Below the pieces are notes generated by a model, which worked only from the letters and a program-made list of their open reading frames with translations, was not told the origin of the DNA and made no database searches. A DNA stretch of 64,000 nucleotides, taken from the NCBI RefSeq assembly GCF_000016505.1, contig NC_009706.1, forward strand, positions 310,001 to 374,000, read 5' to 3'. The DNA is from Clostridium kluyveri DSM 555 (lineage in GTDB: Bacteria > Bacillota > Clostridia > Clostridiales > Clostridiaceae). This document shows positions 62,325 through 64,000 of this stretch, piece after piece (position 1 is the first letter of the stretch; each line of letters begins with the position of its first letter). The position numbers were made by a program, and so were the translations under genes.

Positions 62325-63560
62325 ATGAAAAATAATAAAATTAATAATAGAATTATAATAGTAATACTTACTGTAATAATATTAACTATTATAAATGTAT
62401 ATTTTAAAAATAGCAGATTACCATCTGCTATAAATGTTTATACATCAATTAATAATGATCCGGAAACTATATTAAATTACTCTAAATATAAACATTCAGT
62501 AGGAGGCTATAAAGAAGCTATTGAAGGATATGAGGCTGTTATAAATAACCCTTCATCAAGTAAATCTTTGAAATTGAAAGCACAGGCATATCTTATATTA
62601 TCACAGCACGGACAAGCATTAGAACCAATTGAACCAATTAAATACTTAGAAGATAGCAAGGCTAAGAGTAATGAATTTAAAAGAACAGGCTATGTATTTT
62701 TAGATAGGGTTGATTACATAACTACAGGGGATTATTTTAATGCCAGTAAAGAAACCTGTTATCATGAAAGTGAGTTTACTCATCTTGATGAAAATGGCTT
62801 ACCTATGGTTAAATATAGTGATTATAATGGGGGAGATGGAAGTTTTCATTATAATCCTGTAACAATAGCACAGTTTTCCTTAACTGCATTTGGCAGATAT
62901 AAAAATGGAACTGGTACAAAGAAACAGTTTATAGATTCAATTGATAAATTATTATCCCTGCAGAGTCCTTCCGGTGCTATGAGACTTGATTTTAGTTTCA
63001 AGCATTATATAAACAATGATATCTACAAACCAGGCTGGGTATCATCATTAGCCCAAGGACAAGCTATAAGTGCCTTTGTACGAGCATATCAGGTAACAGG
63101 TGATAATAAATATTTAGATGCAGCAGATAAAGCTTATATGTTTATGTGTATACCAGTAAATGAAGGTGGCACCAAGGATACTAGTGAGGATTTAGATGGA
63201 ACCGATAATGTATTTTTTCAAGAATACATTACTACACCAAAATCATATACTTTAAATGGCTTTATATTTACTATTATAGGTATTTATGATTTATCTCAAA
63301 CTAAAGATAGTATATATAAAGGAGATGCTCATAAGATGTTTGTTAATTGTAATGATACACTTCTAAAAGTTATACATAAATACGATTTAGGCTGTATGAC
63401 AGCTTATGATGCAGCATATATTACAAAAAAGGATCAGTATCCTAACATGAATATACAATACCATGCAAGTCATATAGAACTTGTAGATGCCATGTATTCT
63501 ATAACTAATAATCCCATATACAAATACTATAATTTAATGTGGAAATCCTATGTTGTTTGA
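62325..63560 (+). CDS. D-glucuronyl C5-epimerase-like protein, membrane anchored
   Basis: The 411-residue protein has an N-terminal transmembrane helix (about 9-25) and a C-terminal domain matching the D-glucuronyl C5-epimerase family. Matching stretches are HYNPVTIAQFSLTAFGRYKN, GWVSSLAQGQAISAFVRAY, FFQEYITTPKSYTLNGFIFT and NIQYHASHIELVDAMYSIT. In heparan and alginate-like polymers this fold flips glucuronate to iduronate; a bacterial surface glycan would be the target here. A TPR-like segment (GGYKEAIEGYEAVINNP) precedes it. AAGAGGTGA fits ATG at 62325 over two earlier in-frame starts. It lies downstream of operator copy 3. Confidence 0.83.
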   Translation: MKNNKINNRIIIVILTVIILTIINVYFKNSRLPSAINVYTSINNDPETILNYSKYKHSVGGYKEAIEGYEAVINNPSSSKSLKLKAQAYLILSQHGQALEPIEPIKYLEDSKAKSNEFKRTGYVFLDRVDYITTGDYFNASKETCYHESEFTHLDENGLPMVKYSDYNGGDGSFHYNPVTIAQFSLTAFGRYKNGTGTKKQFIDSIDKLLSLQSPSGAMRLDFSFKHYINNDIYKPGWVSSLAQGQAISAFVRAYQVTGDNKYLDAADKAYMFMCIPVNEGGTKDTSEDLDGTDNVFFQEYITTPKSYTLNGFIFTIIGIYDLSQTKDSIYKGDAHKMFVNCNDTLLKVIHKYDLGCMTAYDAAYITKKDQYPNMNIQYHASHIELVDAMYSITNNPIYKYYNLMWKSYVV

Positions 63561-63582
63561 TATATAGTTATTGACTTGTGTT

Positions 63583-63624
63583 GTTTACAGGCGTAATATT
63601 AAATTATAAATTACACTTGTAAAC
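63583..63624. promoter_or_regulatory. Paired BlaI-type operators over a promoter
   Basis: GTTTACAGGCGTAA (63583-63596) and TTACACTTGTAAAC (63611-63624) are inverted repeats matching at 12 of 14 bases. The second contains the perfect dyad TTACACTTGTAA. They overlap a promoter with TTGACT (63571-63576) and TAATAT (63594-63599), 17 bases apart. The BlaI-type gene begins 17 bases on. Confidence 0.7.
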
Positions 63625-63640
63625 AGAAAGGAGAATGTTT

Positions 63641-64000
63641 TTGAGGAAAGTAGTTGCAATCTCTGATGCGGAACTAGAAATTATGAAAATAATATGGAAA
63701 AGCCCTAATATAACAGCAAATAAAATTATTGAAAAACTTAAAGGTAAAACTGAATGGAAACCTAATACCATAAAAACATTAATAAATAGATTACTTAATA
63801 AAGGGGCTATTGATTTTCAGAAGGAAGGAAAAGAATACTACTATTATAACTTGATTAATGAAGAGGAGTACAAAATTTCAGAGAGTAAGTCTTTTTTAAA
63901 TAAAATATTTAATGGATCCTTGAATTTGATGTTAATGAACTTTATAAAAACTAAGAACCTGTCAGAAAAAGATATTGAAGAATTGAAAAAAATTTTAAAT
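63641..64000 (+). CDS. BlaI/MecI-family repressor, second copy (cut by window edge)
   Basis: The visible 120 residues have the same winged helix as the protein at 58672: ISDAELEIMKIIWKSPNITA, KPNTIKTLINRLLNKGAIDF, GKEYYYYNLINEEEYK, and a C-terminal helix SEKDIEELKKILN. The start is TTG at 63641 with AAAGGAG seven bases upstream; ATG at 63635 is in frame but too close to that site. Its operator sequence differs from that of the first copy, so the two repressors likely have separate targets. A BlaR1-like gene may follow beyond the window. Confidence 0.88.
   Translation, partial: MRKVVAISDAELEIMKIIWKSPNITANKIIEKLKGKTEWKPNTIKTLINRLLNKGAIDFQKEGKEYYYYNLINEEEYKISESKSFLNKIFNGSLNLMLMNFIKTKNLSEKDIEELKKILN

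Overview
The window is AT-rich (roughly 30% GC by eye) and has strong AGGAGG-type ribosome binding sites, many TTG/GTG starts, a GerA-type spore germination gene, a Spo0E-like phosphatase and Clostridium-type families throughout. I infer an anaerobic, spore-forming Clostridium sensu stricto. The combination of an Fe-only nitrogenase with siroheme-dependent heme synthesis suggests a member of the C. kluyveri / C. ljungdahlii / C. pasteurianum kind, but the sequence alone does not fix the species. No rRNA, tRNA or CRISPR array was seen.

Layout. 0-7 kb: end of a gerA-type gene, a MarR regulator with a histidine-rich tail coupled to a Fur-family gene, then single redox/stress genes (nitroreductase, msrA, old yellow enzyme), a secreted serine hydrolase and a cupin. 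7-16 kb: HD-GYP and PilZ-like signalling genes, an XRE-TPR regulator, a frameshifted LigB dioxygenase, the lipid II flippase Amj, an ECF sigma/DUF4179 anti-sigma pair, and WYL and MerR/TipA regulators. 16-25 kb: MGMT-like and deformylase-like genes, then a Bce-type antimicrobial-peptide sensing and detoxification module (response regulator, kinase, ABC ATPase, FtsX permease) with ahpC-ahpF inserted on the opposite strand. 24.5-29 kb: an AraC regulator followed by two exporter-fold ABC half transporters (YbtPQ/IrtAB-like order). 29-38 kb: the metabolic core, with anfD-anfG-anfK (Fe-only nitrogenase, no anfH beside it), an amidotransferase, a PPOX-family flavoprotein and ahbC-ahbD-ahbA-ahbB, which together convert siroheme to heme b. 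38-45 kb: YhaM exonuclease, two M50-like membrane metalloproteases, a GntR-ABC module with a 37-bp palindromic operator, an MFS transporter and a MarR regulator.

45-64 kb is an accessory region and holds the most unusual material. An AgrA/AgrC-like LytTR response regulator and GHKL kinase stand at one end; an AgrB/AgrD-like peptide signal pair (agrD is only 44 codons) lies 9 kb away on the other strand. Three copies of a ~110-bp palindrome occur here and nowhere else that I noticed in the window. Each arm carries two AAGCATGAAA-like boxes spaced exactly 21 bp, the geometry of LytTR/AgrA/ComE sites, and each copy is followed by TATAAT 19-20 bp further on. They sit upstream of (i) a small secreted Cys-containing protein with its own two-permease ABC exporter, (ii) agrBD and (iii) a divergent lipoprotein / glucuronyl C5-epimerase-like pair. 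I read this as a split agr-type quorum-sensing regulon with shared operators. The same region has an MBOAT/DHHW polysaccharide O-acetylation pair, two BlaI/MecI-type regulators (one with a BlaR1-like protease), a second ECF sigma/anti-sigma pair, a truncated transposase and decayed gene copies, including a rearranged remnant of the anti-sigma gene that is intact at 13 kb.
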